DNA from: Antrodiella citrinella
Lineage: Eukaryota > Basidiomycota > Agaricomycetes > Polyporales > Steccherinaceae
Assembly: GCA_004802725.1 (NCBI GenBank)
Contig: SGPM01000408.1
Coordinates: 1 to 21,490, forward strand
Reading direction: 5' to 3'
DNA length: 21,490 bases
Shown: positions 9,897-19,885 of the stretch, one piece after another
How positions within the stretch are numbered: position 1 is the stretch's first letter
Layout: each line of letters opens with the position of its first letter
Notes under the pieces: model-generated
Told to the model about the DNA's origin: nothing
The model's input: the letters and a program-made list of their open reading frames with translations, nothing else
Databases searched by the model: none
Made by a program: the position numbers and the translations under genes

Positions 9897-11631
9897 ATGG
9901 GTGTCCTCGACGTCGTTCCCGTATGTCCCGATCTCGTATTATCCTCGTTAATCAAACTTATCGATTGTATTTCTCCAGGCTGGTGTCTTGACTGGCGACA
10001 ATGTCCGCAAACTCTTCGAGTACGCAAAGGAGCACCAGGTATGTCATTTATTAATCCATATACGTGGTGTCTGACTCAATGACTCCCAGTTTGCTATCCC
10101 TGTAAGTGAAAGTATGTTCGCGAGCTCGACGCGTTTTTTCTGAATTCAGCAAATCGGTATCTTAGGCTATTGTGCGTACTTTACGTTTGCCATTAGCATT
10201 CATATTCTCATCATACATCGATAGAACGTGACATCATCTTCTGTCGCCAACGCCGTTCTTGAGGCTGCTCGGTGCGTCTTTGACACTCGCAATCGTCGAT
10301 CTGTTCTTGTCTCATTTCATTGGGGACGGCGTCAGTGATGTCAAGTCCCCCATCATCATTCAGGTCTCCCAGGGTGGTGCTGCCTACTTTGCAGGCAAGG
10401 GCCTCGCGAACGACAAGCAACAAGCATCTATCACCGGTGCCATCGCCGCCGCCCACCATGTCCGCCTAGTGGCGAAGTCCTACGGCGTGTAAGCACCATG
10501 ACTCCGTATCGCTCATGATCAGACGAACTCAAACGAACGTGACATCTTTGCAGCCCCGTCGTCATGCACTCAGATCATTGCGCGCAGAAACTGCTCCCCT
10601 GGTTCGACGGCATGCTCAAGGCCGACGAAGAATACTTTGCCCAACACCAGGAGCCTCTTTTCTCTTCGCACATGCTCGATCTTTCCGAGGAGCCCAAGGA
10701 GGAGAACATCGAGACCTGCGCCAAGTACTTCAAGCGTATGGCCCCTCTCGGCCTGTGGCTCGAGATGGAGATCGGTATCACCGGTGGCGAGGAGGACGGT
10801 GTAGACAACACCGACGTCGACAACGCCAAGCTTTACACCCAGCCAGAAGACATCTGGGAGGTCTACAGCGCCCTGAGCAAGATCAGCCCCAACTTCAGCA
10901 TTGCCGCCGCGTTCGGAAACGTTCACGGTGTTTACAAGCCCGGTAACGTCAAGCTTCACCCTGAACTGCTCAACAAGCACCAAGTCCACGCTGAGCAGAA
11001 GCTCGGAAAGAAGAAGCCCTTGTGAGTAGGCGGTCTAGTCCATCAAGATGCTTCGCTTCTTCCCTCATCTCCCTGCGTGCTGATCCCCTTCATGACACAG
11101 GTTCCTGGTGTTCCACGGTGGATCCGGTTCGACCAAGGATGAGATCAAGACCGCTGTCCAGAACGGTGTCGTCAAGATGAACGTTGACACTGGTCCGTGT
11201 TCCTAGTTTAGATTCGACGTCACACTCACATCGATGGATACAGATACTCAATTCGCCTACCTCGCTGGTATCCGGGTACGTCTATCCACAATCTGACGGA
11301 ATTCGCAATGCTCAATTCTCTTCCGAATTATAGGACTTCGTCCAGAACAAAGCTGGATACCTCCAGACCCAGGTCGGTAACCCTGAGGGCGCCGATAAGC
11401 CCAACAAGAAGGTACGCCAATGATTGTGGCTCAACATACTCCGTATATGCTGACGCGTTTCTGTGATGCAGTACTACGACCCTCGTGTCTGGGTTCGTGA
11501 AGGCGAGAAGACTCTCTCCACTCGTGTCAAGGAAGCCTGCACCGACTTGGGTAACGTTGGTATGTCTGAACGATTTGATCGCCTTCACGAAGGGGAAGCT
11601 CAACACAACTTATCTTGTAGATCGTCTGTAG
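9897..11631 (+). CDS. FBA1: Class II fructose-bisphosphate aldolase
   Basis: This zinc-dependent cytosolic enzyme splits fructose 1,6-bisphosphate into DHAP and glyceraldehyde 3-phosphate in glycolysis and works in reverse in gluconeogenesis. Twelve exons: 9897-9920, 9979-10038, 10090-10101, 10166-10171, 10225-10271, 10336-10488, 10554-11021, 11101-11192, 11244-11275, 11334-11411, 11472-11559, 11621-11631; 1071 nt, 356 aa, the usual family length. FAIPAINVTSSS is assembled from a 12-nt exon, a 6-nt exon (Ala-Ile) and the next exon. Catalytic Asp108 and zinc ligand His109 are in VVMHSDHC; further ligands lie in NVHGVYKPGNVKLHP and VFHGGSGS. MNVDTDTQFAYLAGIRD is the substrate-loop region. The last exon encodes only the C-terminal Asp-Arg-Leu and stop. 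The third-position C/G bias of exon 7 suggests high expression. sdh5 lies 321 bp downstream on the same strand. Confidence 0.96.
10166..10171 (+). other. 6-nt microexon of the aldolase gene (GCTATT, Ala-Ile)
   Basis: The invariant FAIP-AI-N motif of class II aldolases needs Ala-Ile between the 12-nt exon (10090-10101) and the exon starting AACGTGACATC (10225). The only match is GCTATT, flanked by a TTAG acceptor on its left and a GTGCGT donor on its right. The resulting introns are 64 and 53 nt, normal for this genome. Reading from the upstream CAG acceptor instead gives a sequence unlike any aldolase. Confidence 0.85.
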
Positions 11632-11952
11632 TTTATGTTGGGTCGCGAGCGAAAGAGGAGGAAATCAAAGCACTTGTTGTAACATCAATAGGAACATAAT
11701 AAGAGCTGAAAATGACGATGTACTGTGATGTGAAATTCAGGCTTCGAACGTTTCGTCACGCCTGTTTGTCGCCACAATGTGTAACAAGCGCCCACCGGCC
11801 GTATGTGCGATCTTGATTCTTCTAAGTTCTTCACACAACGCCTTAGACTTCAATAAGCGTGTACAGCTCCTTTCAGAAACAAAATCCACGACGGTGACGG
11901 TATATCTCATCTCGGACGAATATCCCAGACAACACTCGATAGTATCGCAATA
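11632..11952 (+). promoter_or_regulatory. Aldolase 3' UTR and sdh5 upstream region
   Basis: This 321-bp gap contains no coding-like frame. The left part, with AT-rich gaacataataagagctg near 11692-11709, probably holds the aldolase polyadenylation site. The right part must hold the sdh5 promoter. No specific element was recognised. Confidence 0.4.
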
Positions 11953-12496
11953 ATGCAGTCTCTCACTAGAGCAGCCAGAACGTTTCGCTTCTCCCGCCAG
12001 CTACGAACCACAACCCGCTCTTTCTACGCCTCGTCTTCAAGACGCGCAGACCCATGGCCTCTACCCCATACTCAGACTCACATGGAGTCGACGACCTCGC
12101 CAACCGACGCACCCCCTCCAGAGCCGCTCGCCCGACCCAACGAGTCCGTGGACAAGATGCGTGCACGCCTGTTGTACCAAGCCCGAAAGCGCGGGACCCT
12201 GGAGAGCGACTTGCTGTTGAGCACATTCGCGAGCGAGCGACTGGCTACCATGACAGAGGGGGAGCTGAGGGAGTTCGACAAGGTGCGCCCACAGCTGCTT
12301 CTGAAGGCGTTTGCATCGCTGAATTGAATCTTTGCATGCGTAGTTAATGGATGAGCCGGACTGGGACATCTACTACTGGGCTACGGAGAAGAAAGCTCCT
12401 CCTGAGCGATGGGCACGTTCGGGTTTACTGGAAAAGCTGAAGGTACACGTGAAGAATGAGGAGAAGGTGGTGCGCCGGATGCCAGACTTGCATTAG
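11953..12496 (+). CDS. SDH5: Succinate dehydrogenase assembly factor 2, mitochondrial
   Basis: SDHAF2/Sdh5 (Emi5) is a small matrix protein needed for covalent FAD attachment to the flavoprotein subunit of complex II. Two exons, 11953-12282 and 12344-12496, joined in phase 0 by a 61-nt intron, give 160 aa, normal for the family. Residues 1 to about 30 ([20 protein letters not shown]) form an Arg/Ser/Thr-rich, acid-free mitochondrial presequence. The family signature [20 protein letters not shown], followed by LLLSTFA, is in exon 1. [10 protein letters not shown], the conserved acidic/aromatic motif, opens exon 2. Without splicing the frame ends shortly after the donor and loses this motif. 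It follows the aldolase gene on the same strand, with no functional link implied. Confidence 0.93.
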
Positions 12497-12976
12497 CTAC
12501 AGAGAGCTTGTTGTTGTATGTACTTCATCCAGCTCGCATTTTCAATGCCGCGGCAGTTCTGACTAGAGACCAGTAAATAAGAATCCAGGGATACCATGGC
12601 TTCCTCTAAGTAGGCACCTGGAATTTACCCAGATGATACTCTTGTGCCATATCTTCTAAACCAACCCGCCCTTCAAGAACGCTGCCAACTTTCGTCTATG
12701 AAAGTCGTTATTGTCTCCGGTCACACCGTATGCGTCGGCCAAACGGGTGAACCTGTCGTATATGATGCCATCAGGATTGGGCTCAAACAACAGTGCCGTG
12801 AACTCAAAACGGTGTACGCACCTAATGGCCATCCCGTTCGTAGGTCATGCTCGCTAGTCGGAAAGTCGATATCGTCCGGGAGGGAATCGCCATTCAGCAT
12901 AGGCATCCTTGTCCAGACTCGACATGCCCGACATTCACTGTGAAGCACACCCGGATCAGTTACTCACTTTCGTACC
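12497..12976. other. Intergenic stretch without a supported gene
   Basis: The left end should contain the sdh5 3' UTR. Open frames on both strands (plus 12644-12943, minus 12721-12948) overlap each other and have no recognisable motif. A minus-strand intron-like stretch (GTGAGT near 12989 to CTTCACAG near 12941) borders the coiled-coil ORF to the right, but joining it gives an immediate stop codon. Confidence 0.4.
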
Positions 12977-13285
12977 TCATTGGACATGCCCACTCACTTC
13001 CTGATCGCACTCCCACAGTACCTTTTCTTGCTGCAGCATATCCCTGCTCAGTGCGTTCGCAACCCTCATCTCCTTCAGCTCCTCCTGCTTGAGCTTTTCC
13101 GCCCTCGCTTCCCTGGCCTTGCGGTCGGTCAGCTCCTCCCGCCAGTGCGCGAGTGACGCCTCCTGGTTTACCTCGATCTTGTAAAGGACTTTGATCAGTG
13201 TCACTAAATCATTCGACACCGAAGCCGTCTCTGTGTCCTTTTCCGCGGCGCGTTGTTTGCGTTGTCGAGAGACAGTCAAGCCCAT
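12977..13285 (-). CDS. Hypothetical small coiled-coil protein
   Basis: The minus-strand frame beginning ATGGGCTTGACT encodes 102 residues, highly charged and helical: KIEVNQEASLAHWREELTDR, then Lys/Arg/Glu-rich KAREARAEKLKQEELKEM, and a tail with LQQEKVLWECDQE. The heptad-like Leu/Ala spacing and strong use of GAG, AAG and CTG codons argue for real coding. A GTGAGT donor follows ECDQE directly; if used with the acceptor 60 nt on, the next codon is a stop, giving 96 aa. It may therefore be complete or the 5' relic of a larger gene. No family recognised. It is antisense and upstream of the ATP10-like pseudogene. Confidence 0.4.
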   Translation of the reverse strand: MGLTVSRQRKQRAAEKDTETASVSNDLVTLIKVLYKIEVNQEASLAHWREELTDRKAREARAEKLKQEELKEMRVANALSRDMLQQEKVLWECDQEVSGHVQ

Positions 13286-13404
13286 TGTGGGATACGAATT
13301 GATGAAAGTGCCATCAAGAGGGGAGTACATCCTTCAAGAGTATTATGCTACGGTGATGGTGAGAAAACCTGCAGCGTTAGTTCACATGCCTTTACTTCGT
13401 TCAG

Positions 13405-14338
13405 ATGAGGAATGTTTCGAACCTGACGACCTCGACAATTCCACCTCCGTCTCAAATCCCTCAGCTCCCGTGGGATCGTTCAAGTTCACGGTGCGTGAGC
13501 ATTGGTCTAAATTAGGATCTAGCTAACTTCTAGCTGTGCGTTCATGTTTTCCGGTCTACGGTTGGGTGGTTTCGAAGAGACTGGCCAGGTCGCGTTTTTG
13601 CAGCGTGGACGAGGCTACGTACTTTACGGGATCCGAATGCGACGCGAAAACACCGTGGAAAGACCTGGGTCATTCCCAGGGTATTAATTTGCGAAGATGT
13701 ACGTCTCACAGGTTACACTGTTGCTCTCTTATGCTGTGAATGCGTGTCTGACCGAACACCAGGAAGCGTCGTACTTCCCGGACCTTGCTGTTACGGTTCT
13801 AGACTCCCAGAAGGTACATATGACCGATCTTTTGCGAGGGCAAGTCACAGTGCTGCTAGTGGGCATAATGTCGACCAAGAAGTCTGAAGTAAGTCCCTTG
13901 CATGCTGTGGCCCTCTTCAGAACTCAAATGACATATTTGTCAGATTCAAAACAAGATATTTACCAACATTGCCTATTGCTTCTCTCACCCGTCATATTGG
14001 TTCGTCCGAATCAAGCTACAAGGAAACCTTCTCGAGTCTTTCCTCATCTCGCTCTTCGCCAAGAGGATCCTGCGGCAGATGCATGGGCAGCACTGGGGAC
14101 GCTACTTCATGAGTGGTCAAAATCTAGAGTAAGTTCTTCTCATATCAAGCTCTCTTCCTACTACGCCTACCTGCTCACGCTTGACTGTTGAGCACGTAGC
14201 TACGTTCGCGACGACGTTGGTGTCACAAACAAATGTGGGTTGCGTCTTTCTGATAGATGAGAAGTACAAGTTGAAGGTCCTGCAGTGGCAGAACATCTGA
14301 ATACTGCCACAGTCATAGCAGTGATACCAGTAGCCTGA
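13405..14338 (+). pseudogene. ATP10-like (F1F0-ATPase assembly factor) pseudogene
   Basis: ATP10 is a mitochondrial inner-membrane factor for Fo assembly. Fragments occur in family order: IPPPSQIPQLP (from ATG 13405), PVYGWVVSKRLARSR and VDEATYF (13551-13630), ATRKHRGKTWVIPRVLICED (to 13698), EASYFPDLAVTVLDSQKVHM with TDLLRGQVTVLLVGIMSTK (13763-13888), LLESFLISLFAKRILRQM and HWGRYFMSGQ (13944-14128), YVRDDVGVTN, and VGCVFLIDEKYK. Introns at 13699-13762, 13889-13943 and from 14129 keep GT-AG ends. The frame breaks near 13630 (between TYFTG and NATRK) and near 14230 (between GVTN and VGCVF), and the C-terminal part is scrambled. The first intron's expected acceptor appears deleted compared with the fragment near 17.4 kb. 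A sequencing error could cause one break but hardly all. Confidence 0.7.
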
Positions 14339-14390
14339 GGAGTTTCAAGTTCGAGTCTGGGCCAGACTTTTAAAGGAGAGCTTCCACATT

Positions 14391-14735
14391 TTGGAGCCAA
14401 ACCCTTATTATGGTGCTTGGAATTTTGCTATGGCCTACGTTTTGCTGGGAAAGACGCTTCAATTTTACGAGATTGTTGTCGAAATGGTGAGTAGCGGTGA
14501 GTCACGATGGAAAACAGAAAAAACACGCGCGCTCTTGTTTCCGACCTCGACAGTCTCAAGCAAAAAATTCGTGTCGCTGCTGCGTTCGAGTTTTCGAGCT
14601 TCGAGGTAAGTCACGACGTGTTCTGACTATCGTGCTAAGCTCACGCCGCGTCGCAGGTTGATATTTACAAAGACCACGTCCAGTCGACCCGTCGCCGGAC
14701 CAGCTTGAGCCCCCCTCTCGAGTCACTTACCGGTA
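14391..14735 (+). pseudogene. Unidentified exon-like remnants
   Basis: Protein-like pieces lie here in one orientation: PYYGAWNFAMAYVLLGKTLQ up to a GTGAGT donor near 14487, then TRALVSDLDSLKQKIRVAAA with FEFSSFE up to a GTAAGT donor at 14606. After a 51-nt intron-like stretch ending TCGCAG comes VDIYKDHVQSTRRRTSLSPP. The frames do not join into one clean ORF and no family was recognised. They could be a relic of a separate gene. Confidence 0.3.
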
Positions 14736-14803
14736 AACATTCCATTCAGATCCACCTTATCCACTCTGTTCATGACAGTTTACTGTAGACGTGTACTTAC
14801 TCT

Positions 14804-16063
14804 ATGTCTCAACCGCACGGCAGATATGTCACTCTGATCCTGCCTCGGGAGCTGGTGGATAGGATAGTCCATGACCTGGGCAAGGACGATTTTGCCACTT
14901 GTGCGCTGCTCTCGCAGCATTAGCGCATGTCGGCCCTCCCAAAATTGTTTAAAAATGTCGCCGTCATACACGAAAACAAGGACCATACCTCAAAGCACGA
15001 TAGGGATGCCTTCAGCATGTTCCTAGCGTCATGCTCCTCGACCGTGGCTCCATATGTGAATTGTTTTCGCTTCGACGGCGCCGGGATGTTGTACGGTGAC
15101 TCGCTTACAATTCAGGAACTCGACTCCGTCCTCTCCAAGCTGCCTAATGTGAAGGAGGTCTCCTTGGGTCACATTCGCCTCGCGGATGACTTGCCAGACG
15201 CACCGCTGGAATGTTGGCAACAACCCAAGAACGTGAAGATCCTCGAACTCGGGTACCTCCGCATGTCGGCCTCAATCTCTCTGAACTCAACATGTTCGCC
15301 TCCGTCGACAAACTCAGTATCACATCGTTGCAGATCTCGGAGTCCGTCCTTCCCATGGCCGACAACACTGGCAAGTTTCGTGAGGAGAAAAATGGGGACG
15401 CTTCGTCTGCGAGGATCTCAGATGACTTGTCTGTGAAGAGTGTGTTCTCGAGTGTGTTCTCGGGTGTGCTGGACTATGGAAAGAGCAACGAGGATTTTCT
15501 TCGAACTCTTTGGACGTCACCTAACGTGGACACCCTACGAGAGCTGAAAGTCGACTGGGAGACATCGCCAAAGTTATGCCGAGGTCTATTGCAAACAACT
15601 GGACACTCTATCAGCCGTCTTCATATCACTCCCCAGTATTTGACTAACCCTGGTGTAGATCGTGATGAACAGGTACTGCTAGCATATTCCTGTCATGCAG
15701 TCAAGCTGACGACGGCTTCAGGATTTCTTTGGCCTATCGCACTGCACAACTCTTGATTCTCTTTCATTCACCGCAATCTTTGTCCACAAGAACATGAAGT
15801 CTACTATTTTGGACGACATATCCGATGACTTGTGGAATCTTCTCCTCAACATCCCCCCGACTACATCGCAACTCACAATCAACTTCAAATATTACTATCG
15901 CCAAAGTTTCGCAAACATTTTCTTTATAGAGCACCTTTCGTGGTGCGACATTGACGATCACCTCAGCGGTCTAGCCCTCAAAACGGTCACAATCAATTTT
16001 CTTGACCAGAGCGGCCCTACAAGAGGGGCTGGCTCGTTCGATCAAGAGATTGCATTGCTGTAA
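14804..16063 (+). pseudogene. F-box/LRR-type protein pseudogene
   Basis: The frame from ATG 14804 gives an F-box-like start (ILPRELVDRIVHDLGKDD, then FATCALLSQ) typical of the large basidiomycete F-box families whose members select ubiquitination targets. An in-frame TAG at 14921-14923 interrupts it exactly where the conserved Trp after the F-box helix is expected. The same frame resumes as RMSALPKLFKNVAV and continues through LSKLPNVKEVSLGHIRL. Near 15270 the reading shifts by one base to LNLSELNMFASVDKLSITSL and onward. A 58-nt-class intron with GTACTG donor (after DRDEQ, about 15673) and CTTCAG acceptor leads into LSHCTTLDSLSFTAIFVHKN and the end at 16063. A possible further relic (SLWSLKVEVSTCEETLLGFL, about 16196-16250) lies downstream. 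Nonsense plus frameshift make a functional product unlikely. Confidence 0.6.
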
Positions 16064-16619
16064 ATGCATATGTCATATCTGATGGCCTCGGGAGTCCTCA
16101 CTGTCTGTCAGCCATCGAGTTCCTGACTCTGTCGTGAGTGTAGGCCTGCTTTTTTTGCTAATGACAAGCCTCGTATGTTCCAGGTTCTCTTTGTGGAGTT
16201 TGAAGGTGGAGGTTTCTACTTGCGAGGAAACGCTTCTCGGATTCTTGGACAGTGGTGTATTGTGGTGTATACTTCTGCTGCGCGTTATCTCTCCACCCGT
16301 GGTCTGAGAAATCCGATTCTCAAGTGACTCGTAGTTGTTGGCCATCGAAGACGAGTCGTCCGGTTCATCTCTTCGTTTCACTGAATGAAAACGACAGGCG
16401 GTGTACGCGACCTCACGCGCATTCTAGAAGACCTGCGCACTTTCACAAATTTCAGTTCTCACTTTGGGGCGGGCGGTTCCCCTACGTTATCTTTATGGCC
16501 CCCCTCCCCCTCGAGTCTAGATCCGCAGACCCCGAGCAGGCAACTACAGTGTTAACATCCGTAGCCTGCTTCAAAGGACATCGCCGCAGTCTCAGGGCCT
16601 GTCATCTCCAGTCATCTTG

Positions 16620-17164
16620 TCGCCATTTGTTCCAGTCTGCGACCGCTCGGTATGTCAAGTACGGGTTCGGGCCAGTGCGATCTTCGAGTGCTTGTATGCG
16701 GTGACTACGTCTATCTATGTTGGTGGTGACTGCATCAGGGCCGGGTGGCACGAGACACCGATCCTGAAACTTGGCATTCTAGTGAGCGTACATAGCCCAC
16801 GTGCATTGCTTATATCGTGATTTCCTGACCGTGGCTGCTTTTGAATGCACAGGAATTTGTCATCGTATCTTGTAGCGCTAGCAACACAGGCGCACCAAAA
16901 ATCAACAACCTCGACAAACAGTGTCGTTGTGACGTCCAGTGCACATTTGATGTACTCGTCACATCTGATTCTAAGCCTATCGGCGAGGCTGGTACCCAGC
17001 CTCTGTGTCACCGTGAGTGAAGCCAGTAGCATGCCTCGTGGTCCACATCGAAACTGGTTTCATATGACGCAGCTGCAATGCCAACTTACCACACCTCAAC
17101 CGATCTGAGGATCGAGTCGTCAACGTGCAGTATGCTGCATGGTGAACGAGGTCTGTTGAGATGA
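16620..17164 (+). pseudogene. Unidentified multi-exon gene remnant
   Basis: Three open stretches join through canonical splice signals. They are an exon ending IRAGWHETPILKLGIL before GTGAGC (16782), a 160-nt exon at 16853-17012 (EFVIVSCSASNTGAPKINNL, then a Cys-rich stretch with QCRCDVQCTFDVLV), and after a 60-nt intron (17013-17072, GTGAGT...GCAG) an exon to a stop at 17162-17164 (AMPTYHTSTDLRIESSTC). Joining them in phase gives an uninterrupted frame, which chance rarely does. No start codon or family could be found upstream, so it is either a 5'-broken relic or an unrecognised gene. Confidence 0.3.
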
Positions 17165-17410
17165 CGCATGCAGGCAATGCATTCGAGGATGTGCAAGCCA
17201 CGAAGCGAGCCAGAGGCTGTCTTATGCTCCGAGTCTGTTTCAACCTGGACGGGCGAGCGCCTGGGCTTCATGATTCACGCATATAGCGGACGATCTGAAG
17301 CTGACGATTTCATTTCAAAGACTGGGCTATTCAAGCACCAACGTCAGCCTCCCCCCAGTCAAGTTTCGATACCGATCGCCTCAAGGCTGACAAATTCGAT
17401 CCCCGTCTCG

Positions 17411-17560
17411 TAGATATTTCAACTCTCGTGGGATCCTGCGCGGTGTGTAAAGATTGGTCCAGATTAAGATCCGGCTAACTTCTACTTGTCATCCTTCCAG
17501 ACCGGTCTATTCCCTCGGACTCATTTCACTGTGTCGAAGTTCAATCTACTGTGTCATCTC
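17411..17560 (+). pseudogene. Second, partial copy of the ATP10-like 5' region
   Basis: FQLSWDPAR followed by a 58-nt GT-AG intron (17443-17500) and PVYSLG parallels PQLPWDRSSSR, intron, PVYGWV of the ATP10-like pseudogene at 13461-13570. The two intron sequences are also recognisably related (attggtc[ct]a, aggatc/agatcc, gctaacttcta). Downstream the copy no longer reads as ATP10. It appears to be a short diverged duplicate. Confidence 0.45.
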
Positions 17561-19100
17561 ACGATGCAGCGCAGCTTCATGCACGAATCATGCACGTCCT
17601 TTGGGTGATCGCAGTCTGGGTCCCAGGCAGATCATGAGGGCGCGACCGTCTGAACACAAAGAGATTAATGACCACGAGTCCATGACCATGGCAAGATCGT
17701 TCATGTCTCGGACCATAGATCAGCCAAGACATCGGACCCGGTGGTATGGAGCCTTTCGGGTGGTTGACCTGACTGGCACTGGCATGTAGAGGCTCATTAA
17801 TCTTCAACTGAGCGGATTTCATGCTCATTGCAGGTATAGTGCAGGATCTCATACACCGCTCGCTGTCGCAACTTACAGCGTCGATGTGTCTTCAAAACGC
17901 ACTGTGACCACGATCGCCCCCACGCACCGGACCGGACCCTCAGCCGACGATCGCAACCTGACAGTGACATACCTGTCCCACCCATCCAGACCCCCTGCGT
18001 TCTCTACTGCATCCACAGAAGCCCTTCTCCAGTCTTGAACCCCCCCGCAACCTATGATGCGAGAACCGGACTTTGATAGTGGTGGACGTGCAAATTCGCC
18101 GGCGGAGATCTGCGCTCTGGACGTATTGAACACAGTTCGGATCCGGCGGGATGTCCAATAGCAAAGAACAGCAACAACAACAACAACAACGTCCGCCATA
18201 CATACGTACGTACCGTGTACGTATATGTGCAATCGGTTCTCGTTCAAGGAATTTTTCTCACTACGGATCGCGGTGAGAATCCCGATTCTGCGGAGACCTG
18301 CCACGAAGACTGAATGAGATCCAAATTCCGACGGTTCCACTCACCGGCCTGAGCAGTATCTGCGGCGAAGCACGCTACGATCCTCCGTTGAGAGTCCCGT
18401 TCACTGGGAAGTAGCAACATGGCGATCTGGATCGATATGACACGGTGGGAGGCGGGATGATCAGACAGGGTGTGGAGGTCCAAGGGCGTTATTTCAGACA
18501 GGGTGTTTTGAGGGCTCCGACGAATGCCCGGTGAGTTGTTGTCACTTGCCTCGAAGCTGCATGGGATATATGTAAACCGGTCAGTCAGACTCACGGACTA
18601 TGTAATGGAACATACAACTAACTAACCAGTGACTCACTAACAGCAGGACCAATTCCCCAAGTTCCAATTGACTGTCAAGATGGTGAATGGTGAACGGTGG
18701 TAGTAACGTGCCGTTGAAGAATTTGAACTCGAACTTGATATTATTGCACTTGGTTTGGCACCGTCTGAAGACGACAAAGCCCCAATTGTGTGTGTGTATA
18801 CCTGTCAACATAATGCTCACTGACAATTATCATCTATTGTCTTCCGTGTTCCCCGTCACCGTGCCTTAGTGTCACGGGGTATTACGGACCCACAATCTTC
18901 TCTTCCAGCGACGCTGGCCCCCTGTTGGTTCTGCCAATCGGTGAGAACTGCGGGGTACGTAAGACGTACAACGCGGGTGATTGGCTCGTTCAAACGATCA
19001 CTCAGCTTCAAGTCGTTCACTTCAAACTTGAACGAACGACACACGGATGACGGTCATAGCGCCGTGCTGTGTGCTGCGTCATGCACGACGTAGCTCTTCT
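17561..19100. other. Gene-poor intergenic stretch
   Basis: I see no supportable gene. Minus-strand open frames at 17873-18340 and 18244-18594 lack motifs and overlap other frames. A (CAA) run at 18172-18190 and a quasi-palindrome at 18199-18228 are the only clear structures. The sequence is neither strongly AT-rich nor codon-biased. Confidence 0.4.
18172..18228. repeat. CAA microsatellite plus ACGTAC quasi-palindrome
   Basis: Positions 18172-18190 are six CAA units. Immediately to the right, acatacgtac (about 18199-18208) and gtacgtatatgt (about 18217-18228) are near-perfect inverted arms around a short centre. Confidence 0.7.
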
Positions 19101-19231
19101 TGGGTAAGGTACTTATAACGCCGTCACCAGGAGCCGACAAACCACAGTGCCCTTGCCCTCGAATTCACCAAACCCAACCAAACAACGATGGCGTGGCGGA
19201 TCACCGAGCTGGCCGACCGACCCCCACACTG

Positions 19232-19525
19232 ATGATCGGACGGCGTGCGCCGCCGAACAGAATCAAGAACCATTCCGAGACTCCGACGACGGACGTTTCT
19301 TCGACTCCGGTCGCGGTTGCTGGCGAGGAGTTCCGACGACCGACGACAGACGATGTGGCGTCCCACCAGATCTCGTTGCCACTGATCACGATTCCCTGGC
19401 TGGTTGGAGGTGATTCCGATGCCCAACGACTCGTTGAGATCAGAGCTGGGAAGCAGAAGCGGTTTCGGTTTCCGAGCTCTGTGATCAGAATCTTGAACGT
19501 TACGCCTCGTCCGCTTGGAACTCAG
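19232..19525 (+). CDS. Doubtful hypothetical ORF
   Basis: From ATG 19232 the frame encodes Thr/Ser/Pro-rich sequence and then ISLPLITIPWLVGG and RFRFPSSVIRILNVTPRPLG, ending ACTCAG at a possible GTGTGT donor (19526). An acceptor TTTTCTTAG near 19618 would continue in phase with FVRAHVVVRRMNNQSNFERH to a TGA near 19742. A TATA-like acttataacg lies near 19110. The opposite strand is also open (19124-19687), so coding status and strand are undecided. No family recognised. Confidence 0.25.
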
Positions 19526-19842
19526 GTGTGTTGAACCCTTGGGGGTGGCGGGTTGGCACGTGCGCGAGAGTGCGCGGAGACTGGTTCGGAGAACCTTCGA
19601 AAATCCTTGTTTTCTTAGTTCGTTCGTGCTCATGTCGTCGTCAGGCGTATGAACAATCAATCGAATTTCGAACGTCACCGTCAACAAGTGTTTGGATCCA
19701 AGTATAGATCTAGACCAGGTGTCGTGGCTCCGAATTCAAGTTGAGGGTATTTCGAATACGACGAGCTTATTAGCTAGCATTCACTCGTGCCAGCAGGCTG
19801 AACGCGTCCACCACGATGCGCCATTGAATCCTCGAACCTCGC

Positions 19843-19885
19843 CACGTGTCCGAGGACCCCGTCACTTCGGACGCCGACACGTGTC
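19843..19885. promoter_or_regulatory. Paired CACGTGTC elements
   Basis: Two identical cacgtgtc octamers (19843-19850 and 19878-19885) flank gtccgagg and cttcggac, themselves an imperfect inverted pair. The E-box core CACGTG is a known bHLH site; regulatory use here is inference. Confidence 0.3.

Noticed and set aside
10570..10989. 139-codon minus-strand ORF
   Set aside because: It is antisense to the large aldolase exon with strong codon bias on the plus strand.
17873..18340. 155-codon minus-strand ORF with a Val-rich run
   Set aside because: The Val run is the CAA microsatellite read backwards; no motif and no codon bias.
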